Source: Cyanidium caldarium
Taxonomy: Eukaryota; Rhodophyta; Bangiophyceae; Cyanidiales; Cyanidiaceae
Length of the DNA stretch: 64,000 nucleotides
Direction of reading: 5' to 3'
NCBI GenBank assembly: GCA_026184775.1
Contig: JANCYW010000015.1
Location: forward strand, 124,001 to 188,000
The notes under the pieces are model-generated. The model did no database searches, was not told where the DNA came from, and saw only the letters and a program-made list of their open reading frames with translations. Shown here piece by piece: positions 18,338 to 27,818 of this stretch (the stretch's first letter is position 1; every line of letters starts with the position of its first letter). Position numbers and translations under genes: made by a program.

Positions 18338-19726
18338 ATGGTATTGGCGGGTGTATCGGGTTCCGGTGTGGGGCTGTCGGCGCGTTCGATGTCGATGACG
18401 TTGTCGTCTCCACTCACGACGGCAGCCAATATGGCGTGTTCCGCTCCGTCTGCGGGTTTCGAGGGCCCGGAGAAGAAACTGGAGATCCGGTTCGTGCCCC
18501 TGTCCGTGGGCGCCGACGGTGAAGGGGGCGATGCGGGCAGCTTGCGCACGGCCAGCCGTGACGAGTGGGAGGAGCTGCTGCAGCACGCGCAGTGCTCAGT
18601 GTTGTCGGTGGTGCATAATGCGCACTGTGACGCCTACCTGCTCTCCGAGTCATCGCTGTTCGTGTACGACCGCCAGCTGCTGGTGAAGACATGCGGCACG
18701 ACGGCGCTACTGACGGCGTTACCCCTGATGCTATCGCTGGCAGCGCGTCGCCGGATGAAAGCGGCGTCCGTGCAGTATTCCCGGGTGCCGTTTCTGTATC
18801 CAGCGCAGCAGCCGTATCCGCACACCAGTTTCGCGGACGAGGTGGCCTACTTGCGCGGGACCCTGCCGCATGGCTCCGCGTACGCTTTTCACGGCGACGG
18901 CGTGGTGTCGAGCGATGTCCGCTCGCCCGACGTTGTGTGGCATCTGTTCACCTACGACCGGCAGTCGCCAGCGTCGCGCGAACAGCGTCTCGAGGTGTGC
19001 ATGTTCGATCTGGACCCGGAGCGTATGCGCGCCTTTTACGAGCACAGCGAGCTGCACGACGGGTGCGCGTGGCGTTGCACAGCGGTGTCCGGACTGCAGG
19101 CGCTGCTGGAGGAGCTGTGCGAGATGGAGACGCCGCCGTCATCGTCGTCGACTGACGAACCGCTGGTGATCGATGCGCATCTCTTCTCGCCGTGTGGCTA
19201 CTCCATGAACGCCGTGCACGGCGACACCTACTTTACGGTGCACATCACCCCGGAGCCGCACTGTAGTTACGTGTCGTTCGAGAGCAACATCGCGGTGTCG
19301 ACGTACGCGGCGCTGTTGCGTCAGGTATTGGACACGTTTCGTCCCGGCCGTTTCTCGCTGTGCGCGGTGGCCGACGCGCCGGCATCGACGACAGGCGACG
19401 CATCGTGGACGCTGTTGCCGCCGCCGCAGTTGCCAGCTGCGGACGACCTCGTGTACGTCAGCGCCATGGCGCCCGAGAAGATGCGGGTGCGCGGCGGACA
19501 AGGCGAGCACCGCTGGAGTGCCGGCGCCCTGACGTACCGTCGGATGACGGTGGCGCCGGGCAGCGCCAGCCGTTGCTGGCCATGGACGCGTGCCGCCCGC
19601 CTCCGTCCGACGACGGACGGATGGGCGTCACCGGTCTCGGGCGCCGCTTCGGGCATGTCCGCCTCGCCATGCACCTCGGACAACGACGACGAGGACGTCG
19701 ACGCGGCCAGCGGGAACGAAGTCTAG
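18338..19726 (+). CDS. AMD1: S-adenosylmethionine decarboxylase proenzyme
   Basis: Pyruvoyl enzyme that makes decarboxylated AdoMet for spermidine and spermine synthesis. The frame of 462 codons from 18338 contains all core elements: KLEIRFVP, the self-cleavage site LLSESSLFVY (chain break expected between Glu104 and Ser105, Ser105 becoming the pyruvoyl group), KTCGTTALL with the catalytic Cys at about 119, and IDAHLFSPCGYSMNAV. Also present are YFTVHITPEPHCSYVSFESN. The first 45 residues are variable; ATGs at 18338, 18392 and 18431 are all possible, the last giving a length closer to known enzymes. The long leader with a uORF suggests translational control by polyamines. Confidence 0.95.
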   Translation: MVLAGVSGSGVGLSARSMSMTLSSPLTTAANMACSAPSAGFEGPEKKLEIRFVPLSVGADGEGGDAGSLRTASRDEWEELLQHAQCSVLSVVHNAHCDAYLLSESSLFVYDRQLLVKTCGTTALLTALPLMLSLAARRRMKAASVQYSRVPFLYPAQQPYPHTSFADEVAYLRGTLPHGSAYAFHGDGVVSSDVRSPDVVWHLFTYDRQSPASREQRLEVCMFDLDPERMRAFYEHSELHDGCAWRCTAVSGLQALLEELCEMETPPSSSSTDEPLVIDAHLFSPCGYSMNAVHGDTYFTVHITPEPHCSYVSFESNIAVSTYAALLRQVLDTFRPGRFSLCAVADAPASTTGDASWTLLPPPQLPAADDLVYVSAMAPEKMRVRGGQGEHRWSAGALTYRRMTVAPGSASRCWPWTRAARLRPTTDGWASPVSGAASGMSASPCTSDNDDEDVDAASGNEV

Positions 19727-19914
19727 GAACGCCATGCATCCGCGCTGCGTGCTGCGGCTGTCACTATGGTCCACTCGCCCGCGCCACACGGAACGCGCAC
19801 ACCTCCACACTCCACATCGGAACCGAAGGCGGCGTCGGGCACCGGCGGCGGTGATAGCAGCAGCACACCTCCATACAGCGCGGCTACCATCGAGGGAATA
19901 AACGAAAACACCAT
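19723..19914 (-). CDS. small hypothetical membrane protein
   Basis: A 63-codon ATG-initiated frame with an N-terminal hydrophobic helix (MVFSFIPSMVAALYGGVLLL) and a mixed soluble tail. It resembles a single-pass small subunit of a respiratory or photosynthetic complex, but I do not recognise the family. Its stop overlaps the AdoMet decarboxylase stop (bases 19724-19725 are shared by both stop codons). Its start is about 75 bp downstream of the quinolinate phosphoribosyltransferase stop on the same strand. Confidence 0.35.
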   Translation of the reverse strand: MVFSFIPSMVAALYGGVLLLSPPPVPDAAFGSDVECGGVRVPCGAGEWTIVTAAARSADAWRS

Positions 19915-19988
19915 GACGAGGGCCCGCCAAAGCACGGCAACAACAGAGACGTGCGCGCGCGCGCACGCACTCCTCCCTCCACCGACCT

Positions 19989-20930
19989 TCACTCCGGCGT
20001 CAAAACCACTTTGAGCGAGAAATCCACCACCCGATACTGCTGCGCCAGACTCACACTCACAATATCCGCGTCCGCGCACATGTACTCGCCGACCGTATCC
20101 AACGTAATGCCGCCGCTAGCCTCGATGCGATACCCGCCCTGATACGGTTGCAGTTGCGGGTCGCGTCGCAGCCGCGCGGCGACGTCGCGAAACATCGCCG
20201 GCGGCATATTATCCAACATCACCACCTCCGCGCCGGCCAGTATCGCCACGCGCGCCGTCTCCTCACTGCTGCACTCCACTTCCACCTTGAGTGCGAAACC
20301 GGCCGCCAGACGCGCTCGCCGCACCGCCTCCTGCACCGTGTGCGCATCGGTGACGGACCCGCCGCACGCCAGCGCGACGCTCGCCAAATGGTTGTCCTTC
20401 AGCATCACCATGCTGGACAGGTCCATACGGTGCATATCCGCCCCGCCCACCTGCATGCCGTACTTTTCCACCGCCCGAAATCCGGGGGTGGTCTTGCGCG
20501 TGCCCGCCACCACGCCGTGCCAGTCGCGCTGCTTGGCCAGCTGGCGATACGCGTGCGCAGCGGTGGCCACGCCCGAGCACCGCGACAGCAGGTTGAGCGC
20601 AAGGCGCTCCCCCAGCAGCAGTCGTTGCGCCGGACCCGTCACCGTAGCCAGATGCACCGGAGTGACGGACGTCGTTGAAGATCCATGCGCAGTCGGCGCG
20701 ATCCACTGTCCCTCCCAGTCGGCGGTCCACCGCACGGCACACCCCAGCTCGGCGAACACCGCATCAAACCACGGCCGACCAGCCAACACCCCCGACGACT
20801 TTATCCACAGCATACCCTGTGCGGGCGTCGCGCCCACCACCGCCCCGCCGTAGTCGAACGAGGGCGCGTCCTCCCGTAGCCAGCGCTGGATGGTCTGCCG
20901 CGCATCCACCGGCAGGGGCAGGGCGTCCAT
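19989..20930 (-). CDS. QPRT: nicotinate-nucleotide pyrophosphorylase (quinolinate phosphoribosyltransferase)
   Basis: Converts quinolinate and PRPP to nicotinate mononucleotide in de novo NAD synthesis. The 313-residue protein is full length: N-terminal helical part with LREDAPSFDYG, GERLALNLLSRCSGVAT at 107-123, AGTRKTTPGFRAVEKY at 142-157, GGADMHRMDLSSMVMLKDNH at 162-181, VEVECSSEETARVA, MLDNMPP, RIEASGGITLDTV and the terminal SVSLAQQYRVVDFSLKV. All PRPP and quinolinate ligands in these motifs are in place. No targeting peptide is visible, so cytosolic placement is likely. Confidence 0.95.
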   Translation of the reverse strand: MDALPLPVDARQTIQRWLREDAPSFDYGGAVVGATPAQGMLWIKSSGVLAGRPWFDAVFAELGCAVRWTADWEGQWIAPTAHGSSTTSVTPVHLATVTGPAQRLLLGERLALNLLSRCSGVATAAHAYRQLAKQRDWHGVVAGTRKTTPGFRAVEKYGMQVGGADMHRMDLSSMVMLKDNHLASVALACGGSVTDAHTVQEAVRRARLAAGFALKVEVECSSEETARVAILAGAEVVMLDNMPPAMFRDVAARLRRDPQLQPYQGGYRIEASGGITLDTVGEYMCADADIVSVSLAQQYRVVDFSLKVVLTPE

Positions 20931-21269
20931 GAAGGGGTCAGAGAGATGACGACGTAGGCAGTGTGGGCGTAGAGAATACGATCACAATCCCAGGCACAGC
21001 GCGATCACCCTATTCAACAGAGCGACTCCATTCCCCTCTTCACCGTGACCAGGTGGGCACCCGCGGTGGGCGTCGACGGGCAGGCGAGCGGACGACGCGA
21101 CGCCGATGCAGCGCGCCCTGGGAACGGGAGAACGCCGCCGGCTGACGCGGGAGACACCGCCAGGGGTCTTATCAGCCACACGCGAGTGCCGTGTGGATGG
21201 AACCGTTGTGCCGGTGCCTCTCGAGTCGGGAGGAGTCGCTCGAAATAAGGGGTTGCGACGCTGACTCGC
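20931..21269. other. intergenic, 339 bp
   Basis: Upstream of the phosphoribosyltransferase and downstream of the ubinuclein-like gene on the same strand. No RNA gene or convincing small ORF recognised. Confidence 0.4.
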
Positions 21270-23549
21270 TTATGCGGGATGGTGCCGCTGCGTTTCCTGG
21301 GGCGGCGATAGGAATTCGGCAGCGGCGCGCTCGGCTTCGCGGGCGGCCTCCTCGGCCAGGTCGAGCGGGATGGTGTAGCGCGCCGGGGGTAACGGCGCTG
21401 GAGGTGCGGGTGTGGCAGGGTCGGGCGGTGCGGGAGCGGGCAACGTTGTCGGCGCCTCCTCGGATACCTGTGCTTCTGGTTCCGCCCGCGATGCATGGAC
21501 AACAACAGGCGTTGGCGTCGGCGGTTCTGCAGGATTCGATTGGGTCGGCGCTGAGCACTGCATAGGTGGATCGCTCGGCGCTTCGCCTCCCGACGCATCC
21601 ATCGTTGTCGCCGGCATCTTCATCGGCGGCAATGCCGTCTCCCGTTTCGCCGCCGGGTCACCGCGGCGCGCCTGGCCGGTGATGCGCGCGGGCATGTCAA
21701 ACCAGGGCACGTCGATGCGATGCAGTAGATCGACCTCCAGCTCCTGCTTGCAGCGGTCGAAAAAGCCGCGTGGCGCGAGCCGGCCGTGTCCGGTGCCCTT
21801 GGCGGCCATGCGCTGCGACTTGACCCACAGGCGCACCGACCGAAACGCGTCCTTCTGGCTGATCACCGACGGGTACGGGTGGTTGGTGCTCCACTCGGTG
21901 CATTCGTATCGCCACTGGCGAAGCTGTTCGAAACGCTCATCCAACGAATGATACTTGCGTTTGGCGCCGCTATTGCCACCACTACCGCCGCCGCCGCCGC
22001 CGCCGCCGTCACCATTACCGGTCGTCGTTGCCGTGGAGGCCCCTCCAGCGACACCGATATTGGTATTGGCGACGGCCGAAGGAGTCAACGGAGCGGTGGC
22101 GGCGTCCGCTTGATTCGGCACCGCATCGGTCGGTGCGGTGCCCTGTGATGCGCGCGCCGGAGTGCCGGGTGTCTCGGGCGCTAACGGCAACACCTGTGGT
22201 TGCGGCGGGGACGGCTCCGCATTCACCGCTTCCAACATCGTGGTCGCCGCCGTCGAGGGCGTCTCGTCGACATTGGCGCGCTGCTGCTTGTCCTGTCGCT
22301 TGCGCTGCCGTTCCGCTTGCCGTTCCTGTTTCCGCCGCTCCACCATCTCGTGCTCATGCCTCCGGTACGTGCTCTCCAGGTCGCGCGCCGTCAGCCACTC
22401 CACGCTTCGAAACGCTGGGTGCTGTTTCAGTTCGGCGGCAAAGCGGTGCACCACCTTCATCGAGCCGCGCGGCTTCTTGTAACGAAAGTTGGCCGCGGTG
22501 GCCACGTGCCGGTGCGCCACAAACATGGCGTGCAGGTGTTGCACACGCTCCTCGGTCCAGTACGAGGAGGCGTCGGTATCATGCTCCGCACCTGGCATTG
22601 CCGCAAACAACGTCTCCAGCGGTTCGTGCAGGCGCTGCAGCTGTTCGCTGTACTCTGCTTCTCGCCGCCGCCAATAACGTGCCGACACCTCCCGCAACAG
22701 CCTCGGCCGAGTGGTGCGCAGAAACCCCAGCCGCACCACCAGCGCGTCGCTCAGCGTGTACAGCATCGGTTCGGCCATGGTGGGTTCCAGCGCCTCGCCG
22801 GCAACCACCGCCGCATCACACACTGCGTCCAGCAATTGCAGCACCGCTTCATCCTTGCTCCACTGATCGGGCTTGCGCTCGCCGTACTGGTCGCGAATCC
22901 GCGCCTCCAGTTGTGTCAGCGGGCGCTCCACCGGTTCGGGCATGGCAGGACGTGAAACCGCCACTGAACTCAGGTCAAAGTCGTCCTCGTCGTCGTCCTC
23001 GTCGTCGTTCACGCGTCCCCCGTCGACGCGCTGCAGCCGGGTTTGCGCCGCGCCCATCAAGCCCATGCCCAGCCGCGGCACCGGCTCGCCGTCGCCCTCC
23101 ACCACGATATCCGTGTCGTCGATAAAGTCGGAGTCGTAGTCGTACACCGAGTCGTCCGAATCGTAGTTGCCGCGGATGACGAGGCGCTTGCGTCCTCGAC
23201 GATTCGCCCGCGATGGCGCCTTGCGTTTGGCTCGCAGCGTCGGTGGCAGGCGTCCGGCAGCCGTTTTGGGGAACGTCGTCGAGGCGGCACCCACAGCGCG
23301 GGCGTGCCGGTCGGTGGGTTGGGAGGTGTCGGCGCCGGCCACCTCGCTGCCAGCGACTGGGGTGCCTTCGTCGGTCCCGACGGCATCGTAGAGCACCGCC
23401 TTGGAGGCTTGTGGTAGTTCCCGCTCGGATGCCTGCGGCGTTGCTGTCGCCGCCGCCGATGACAACTCCGACGGCGCCGGCCGTTGCCGCGCCTGCATCA
23501 ACTGCCGAAAGTTGAACGCGTTGGCCTGGTCCGGATTCAAGTGAATCAT
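21270..23549 (-). CDS. acidic low-complexity nuclear protein with ubinuclein/HPC2-like motif
   Basis: A 759-residue protein. A basic stretch (RANRRGRKRLVIRG, about 116-127) is followed by YDSDDSVYDYDSDFIDDTD (about 129-147). This resembles the HUN/Hpc2-related core ('D.DSFIDDSE') by which ubinuclein/HPC2 joins the HIRA histone H3.3 chaperone complex. An Asp-rich run (about 182-193) follows. The middle (220-400) is helical, with a block YWTEERVQHLHAMFVAHRHV and a charged region SVEWLTARDLESTYRRHEHE that look folded. After a Gly-rich run there is another conserved-looking block (YHSLDERFEQLRQWRYECTE to DVPWFDMPARITGQARRGD). The C-terminus is Pro/Ala-rich. The HIRA link rests on one short motif, so the function is tentative. 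Confidence 0.5.
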   Translation of the reverse strand: MIHLNPDQANAFNFRQLMQARQRPAPSELSSAAATATPQASERELPQASKAVLYDAVGTDEGTPVAGSEVAGADTSQPTDRHARAVGAASTTFPKTAAGRLPPTLRAKRKAPSRANRRGRKRLVIRGNYDSDDSVYDYDSDFIDDTDIVVEGDGEPVPRLGMGLMGAAQTRLQRVDGGRVNDDEDDDEDDFDLSSVAVSRPAMPEPVERPLTQLEARIRDQYGERKPDQWSKDEAVLQLLDAVCDAAVVAGEALEPTMAEPMLYTLSDALVVRLGFLRTTRPRLLREVSARYWRRREAEYSEQLQRLHEPLETLFAAMPGAEHDTDASSYWTEERVQHLHAMFVAHRHVATAANFRYKKPRGSMKVVHRFAAELKQHPAFRSVEWLTARDLESTYRRHEHEMVERRKQERQAERQRKRQDKQQRANVDETPSTAATTMLEAVNAEPSPPQPQVLPLAPETPGTPARASQGTAPTDAVPNQADAATAPLTPSAVANTNIGVAGGASTATTTGNGDGGGGGGGGSGGNSGAKRKYHSLDERFEQLRQWRYECTEWSTNHPYPSVISQKDAFRSVRLWVKSQRMAAKGTGHGRLAPRGFFDRCKQELEVDLLHRIDVPWFDMPARITGQARRGDPAAKRETALPPMKMPATTMDASGGEAPSDPPMQCSAPTQSNPAEPPTPTPVVVHASRAEPEAQVSEEAPTTLPAPAPPDPATPAPPAPLPPARYTIPLDLAEEAAREAERAAAEFLSPPQETQRHHPA

Positions 23550-23867
23550 GACGATGTTTAACGGTACCCGGCGCTAAGCCCTCCCCATCGGTGCTCTCCG
23601 CTCCTGGTCGTCGCTTCACCGCAGCGAGCACACACACACACACACACACCCGCGAGCGCCTCTCCGTCTGTCGAAGAAACGTCCACCGCCCGCGACGAGC
23701 CGGATGGGCAAGGGCGGGTGCGCGCCACTCGGAGAGCGCGATTCTAGGATATGGATGTTCATGGAGGGAAATGGAAACTTATGGAAGGCCGGGGGAGAGC
23801 AGCATGAGGTGTCCGGTTGTACCCACCCCAGCAACACGAGCACCATTCGCTTTACTCGCCCATCGAG
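23550..23867. other. intergenic, 318 bp
   Basis: Between two minus-strand genes. It contains the (CA)n tract and an A/T-richer patch with repeated ATGGA-like words (about 23750-23790). No gene recognised. Confidence 0.4.
23631..23649 (-). repeat. (GT)n microsatellite upstream of the gene starting at 23549
   Basis: Nineteen bases of CA repeat on the plus strand, that is GT in the sense of the minus-strand gene whose ATG is 82 bp away. One of three sense-strand (GT)n tracts close to start codons in this window. Confidence 0.85.
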
Positions 23868-24854
23868 TCACGGCTTCCGACGTGCGTGCTCGATGCGTTG
23901 ACGCTCGCGCTCCCGGGCACGAGCTACGAGCGGCTCGATCGCCCCTGCATCCGCCAGCGCGACCAACAGCCGCACGCCCAGTGGCACGAGGTTGGCGCGA
24001 CGGAGCGCGTTCTCGCGTTCCCAACGCTCGCGCTTGGACAGATGCGGTGCCAGCTGTTGCTGCGCCGCGGTATCACCCGCTTGCGCCCGGCGTTGCAGTT
24101 CCGGCACCGGATCCCGCGACACCACCTGCAGGCTGAAGCGCATCTCGGAGCCGTCGGCCCGTCCGATGCGCTGCCGAATGGCCTGCAGCGCCACCTCCAG
24201 CCACGGCTCTAGCCGGCACGGTGTGTCAGTGTCCGCAGCAGCCGATGGCCCCAGATCCACCGGCCCGCCCGACAGCCCATCCAACTCGTATACATGTCCG
24301 CCGTAAGGCACGTAGCTGATGTAGTGGAACGCGTCCTCGCGGCGCGCCCGTCGCCTGCGCGCCTCAGTCTGCTCCAACGCGAAACCCTTCTCCGGCGCAA
24401 AGGCGTTGTGCACCGCCCGAATATGCTCATCGTTGCCGATGGCGAACCCGCGCGACTCAATATCCAACTCCGCGGCAAACTCCCAGAAGCGCCGCAGCCG
24501 CTCGCCGACCGCGATGCGAAACTCGGCCGCCTCCCGGCAGTTGAGCAACACAGCCAGCAGCGCCTGGGTGGCGCAGGCGTTGTGTATGGTCTGCCGCGCG
24601 AAAAACAGCCCCGGCGGCGTGGCGTCGGGCGCCAACGGCGGTCGCGACGGCTGTGCCAGCCGCGCGTCGTGCTTGAACAGAAAGATCAGGCCGTAGATCG
24701 GCCGACTCAACTGCAGCCACTCCTCCACGTCATCGCCCAGCGTCACCACCTCGTTCACTTCCACATCACGCACGCCCAGGTCCGCCACCAGCCCGGTGAA
24801 CAGACCTGGATCCGACTCCAGGGTGCACCAACCGGCGCTCTCCTCATCCTCCAT
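23868..24854 (-). CDS. UCHL5: ubiquitin carboxyl-terminal hydrolase UCHL5/UCH37
   Basis: Proteasome-associated (and in animals INO80-associated) deubiquitinase. In the 328-residue protein the UCH fold starts with WCTLESDPGLFTGLVADLGV. Catalytic residues are Gln88, Cys94 (ARQTIHNACATQALLAVLLN), His177 (AFHYISYVP) and Asp192 (YELDGLSGGPVDLG); the spacings equal those of human UCHL5 (82, 88, 164, 179). The C-terminal part has the ULD-like region (NLVPLGVRLLVALADAG) and a basic helical tail that binds RPN13 in other species. The ATG at 24854 gives MEDEESAGW, matching the normal family start. All catalytic residues are present. Confidence 0.95.
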   Translation of the reverse strand: MEDEESAGWCTLESDPGLFTGLVADLGVRDVEVNEVVTLGDDVEEWLQLSRPIYGLIFLFKHDARLAQPSRPPLAPDATPPGLFFARQTIHNACATQALLAVLLNCREAAEFRIAVGERLRRFWEFAAELDIESRGFAIGNDEHIRAVHNAFAPEKGFALEQTEARRRRARREDAFHYISYVPYGGHVYELDGLSGGPVDLGPSAAADTDTPCRLEPWLEVALQAIRQRIGRADGSEMRFSLQVVSRDPVPELQRRAQAGDTAAQQQLAPHLSKRERWERENALRRANLVPLGVRLLVALADAGAIEPLVARARERERQRIEHARRKP

Positions 24855-25109
24855 AAGGGCAGGAGGAAACGAGGAGGCCGACAGAGCGTCTGGGAGTTGG
24901 CGCGGCGCCGAATCACAGAGGAGCTGCACCCGAGTGGTCACGGTTTCCAAACCGGCCGCGCAAGGGCTACGCGCGCCGCCGAGTGCGCGAGGACGAGTGG
25001 GCCAACGTGCAACGCGGCAACGTCACGATGGGTTCCGGACCGAGACATGCAGAAACACGTCGGCGCACTGCCACCTCTCCTCTTCTCACACACTCTTCCC
25101 TATCCTGTT

Positions 25110-26390
25110 TTATCGCACCCGCCGTCCGATGTGACTGACCAAGTCTTGCAAGTTCACATCCAGCTCCTCGGCGCCGTCCACGTCGCCGACGGTGCAGGTC
25201 GCCGGCTCGCCGTCGCCGTCTCGCGGGGCGGCGTCTTGGGCGGCTTTTCGCCGCCGCGCCGCCGCCTGCAACTGCTGCAGGTAGTACAGCTCCGATTGCA
25301 TGCCGGTGGGCGGCACACTACGCATCGCCTGTTGGAAATCGGCCAGGGTGATGTGGCGCAGGCACAGCGTGCTCGGCAGTGCCCGACCGCGCCCCTGCAC
25401 CTCCCGCAAGGCATCGCGCAACGTCAACTGCGCCGCCGCTCGACACAGCTCCTTCAAATCGCTGCCGGAGTATTCCTCGGTCATGGCCGCGCAGGCGTCC
25501 AAATCGGCCGCCACTCGATGTGCATCCTGTCGCAAGATGACCCGCAGAATCTCCCGCCGCTGTTGCCGGTCCGGCAAGTCCACCAGGAAACTGCGCGGCA
25601 TGCGTCGCTGAATGGCCGTGTCGACGTCCCACGGCCGATTGGTGGCGCCCAACAACAATATCTGCGCGGACGGATCCGTCGTCAGTCCGTCCCACAACTG
25701 CATCATCTCCGCCTTGAAGTCGCGGTACACCTCGTGGTCGTCGGCGGCGCGTGTGCGAAACAGCGCGTCGATCTCGTCGATAAACACGATGCACGGTTGC
25801 AGCTTGTGTGCCAGCGAGAATATCGCCCGCGTCAACTGCTGCGTCTCGCCCACCCACTTGCTCAGCAACGTCGAGGGCGCCACGTTGAGGAAGAACGCGC
25901 CCGATTCGGCCGCCAGCGCCTTGGCCAGCATCGTCTTGCCAGTACCCGGCGGGCCGTACAACAGCACGCCGCGCGGCGGCTGCAGCAGCGAGCCCGGCGT
26001 GAACAGTTCCGGGTGCTGGAACGGCAGGATGACCAGTTCGCGCAGCGCCTGCTTGGTCTCCTCGTGCCCGCCCACGTCGTCCAAGCCGCGCACGTCCAAC
26101 TCGTCCACATCCACCAGATACTGCGCCACCGCCACCTCGGTGGCACTCAACGGCGGCAACGCCACGGGCGACTGACCCGCCTGCGACCGCTGCCGCGCCA
26201 GTCGCTCCTCCAGCTCGCGGCGCCGAGCCTCGTTCTGTCGCCGGGAGCCGTACAGCGGATCCAGCGACCGCCGCAAAGCACTCGCCGCAAACCACACGCA
26301 CGCCAGCGACACTGTCGTGTACAACAGGTCGATGATAAACGCTTGCGAGGCCGAAGAGCCGCCGCAACCGCGGTTGCCGTTAGCGGTCAT
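25110..26390 (-). CDS. MSP1: Msp1/ATAD1-type AAA ATPase
   Basis: Outer-membrane AAA ATPase that extracts mislocalised tail-anchored proteins from mitochondria and peroxisomes. In 426 residues there is an N-terminal transmembrane helix (18-40), a basic linker, and one AAA domain with VGGHEETKQALRELVILPF, Walker A GPPGTGKT at 146-153, and Walker B VFIDEIDAL at 202-210. The family-typical KWVGETQQLTRAIF, GATNRPWDVDTAIQRRMPR with the second region of homology, and sensor 2 (YSGSDLKELC) follow. The pore motif corresponds to the KWVGE region. It is close in layout to yeast Msp1. The start at 26390 is divergent from the ChaN-like gene (272 bp between starts). Confidence 0.92.
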   Translation of the reverse strand: MTANGNRGCGGSSASQAFIIDLLYTTVSLACVWFAASALRRSLDPLYGSRRQNEARRRELEERLARQRSQAGQSPVALPPLSATEVAVAQYLVDVDELDVRGLDDVGGHEETKQALRELVILPFQHPELFTPGSLLQPPRGVLLYGPPGTGKTMLAKALAAESGAFFLNVAPSTLLSKWVGETQQLTRAIFSLAHKLQPCIVFIDEIDALFRTRAADDHEVYRDFKAEMMQLWDGLTTDPSAQILLLGATNRPWDVDTAIQRRMPRSFLVDLPDRQQRREILRVILRQDAHRVAADLDACAAMTEEYSGSDLKELCRAAAQLTLRDALREVQGRGRALPSTLCLRHITLADFQQAMRSVPPTGMQSELYYLQQLQAAARRRKAAQDAAPRDGDGEPATCTVGDVDGAEELDVNLQDLVSHIGRRVR

Positions 26391-26662
26391 GGGACGGTGG
26401 ACGGAGTGGGCGGCGCGAAACACGGAGGAAAACGGATCGGCCGCGGTGTCCTCCCCTACTCTGTTGATTCGTATCCCGGCAGTCCACAACGAGACGCACT
26501 CTCCCTCTTGCGTTGGCACCTCGTCTCTCGTCGGCGTCTCAAGTGCACCGGGAACGGTTGCCGACGGCGCACGCGGCACACGGTGCAACGCCCGAGCGGG
26601 CCGGCGCACGGCGCCGCTGCTGCGCTCGTCGGAGCGGCCAGCGTGCACACTCGCAGAGAGGC

Positions 26663-27544
26663 ATGCGTTTGGCGCAGCTTCCGGTGAAATGTTATCATCG
26701 ATCGAGTCCCATCACCCTGGATGGGCTATTGTCACTGCTGGCCAGCTCGGTGACCGATTCAGTGGTTTGGGTCGGTGAGAATCACGACGACCGCGTGGCA
26801 CAGCAGCTGGAACGTCACGTGCTGGAGGCGCTCTACTTGCAGTCGGTGAAGGACGGGCGGCCGCTGGTACTGTCCCTAGAATTCGTGGATAGGGCGCAGC
26901 AGGTGGCGCTGGAGGCGGCATACCGGTCGGGCGACTTGGAGCAAGTGGTGCCGGAGGCGTGGTTGCCGCTGGCGCAGTTCGCCCGGGAGCACGCGTTACG
27001 CATCGTGGCGGCGAACGCGCCACGACAACTGAGTGGCCGCGTGGCGCGCATCGGCCGCGACGCCTTTGTGCAGGAGATGCAAGCAGCGGCGACGTCGGTA
27101 GCAGCGGAACGGGAGTGGTGTGCGCCGCTGCCGTGGCCGGCGCCCAGTGCAGCGTATGCGGAGGCCTTCCAGCAGATGATGGGGGTGGTGATGCGACCAC
27201 CCGTGGGCGACACCGCGGCGGACGAGCGCCGTCAGAAGCTGCAACGCATGCTGGATGCGCAGACGCTCTGGGATGCCACCATGGCGCATTCGATCGCCTC
27301 CGTGCTGGATGCCGACCCGCAATGCCGCATCATGCACGTGAGCGGCGTGTTTCACGTGGCGCGACGGCTCGGCAGCGTGGAGATGCTGGAGGCGTACCGC
27401 CCGGGCACCTCCTCCCACGTATTGTGCCTCTATCCTGGCGACGTAGATGAGGCCCGTCTGCACGACGGCGATAGCGTGCTGTTCACCGGACAGGGTGCCG
27501 TCGACGATGTGGAGGAGGTGGGCGCACGACCGCAGCACGCCTGA
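26663..27544 (+). CDS. ChaN-like/DUF399 haem-binding-type protein
   Basis: Member of the ChaN-like family (PF04187), known from bacterial haem-binding lipoproteins and from plastid-targeted plant proteins. Over 293 residues it shows the N-terminal VVWVGENHDDRVAQQLERHVLEAL (GE-x-H motif at about 37-40), LVLSLEFVDRAQQVALEAAY, a central helical region, QTLWDATMAHSIASVL, and the C-terminal IMHVSGVFHVARRLG with the conserved histidines. The start MRLAQLPVKCYHRS could be a very short organelle signal; the frame is open upstream but without another ATG. Substrate and location are unknown; the family assignment is firm, the function is not. Confidence 0.8.
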   Translation: MRLAQLPVKCYHRSSPITLDGLLSLLASSVTDSVVWVGENHDDRVAQQLERHVLEALYLQSVKDGRPLVLSLEFVDRAQQVALEAAYRSGDLEQVVPEAWLPLAQFAREHALRIVAANAPRQLSGRVARIGRDAFVQEMQAAATSVAAEREWCAPLPWPAPSAAYAEAFQQMMGVVMRPPVGDTAADERRQKLQRMLDAQTLWDATMAHSIASVLDADPQCRIMHVSGVFHVARRLGSVEMLEAYRPGTSSHVLCLYPGDVDEARLHDGDSVLFTGQGAVDDVEEVGARPQHA

Positions 27545-27642
27545 GAGGAATGCATCGACCGCCCGACGGAGTACTGCAGGATGGTGATTGGGAATGCGGC
27601 ACTGTGACGCCCAGTGCTCTGTCACCCATGACGTACTTGTCG

Positions 27643-27667
27643 TGATGCATGTCTGCATGATGCATGT
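27643..27667. repeat. direct repeat of TGATGCATGT
   Basis: Two exact 10-bp copies at 27643-27652 and 27658-27667, offset by 15 bp. Each contains the palindrome ATGCAT. They lie about 150 bp before the RRP5 start and may be a paired transcription factor site. Confidence 0.6.
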
Positions 27668-27818
27668 AAAGCAACCTCACATGAATCGGTCGGACACCGC
27701 TCGGCCCGTCGGCGGCTCGCAGGAACGACTTGGCCGTCCGAACGTGCACGCTGCCGTGGGACATCACCGTCGCAAGAGCACCGTTTCGGTGAGATACCTA
27801 TCACTGGGACGGCTCGAA

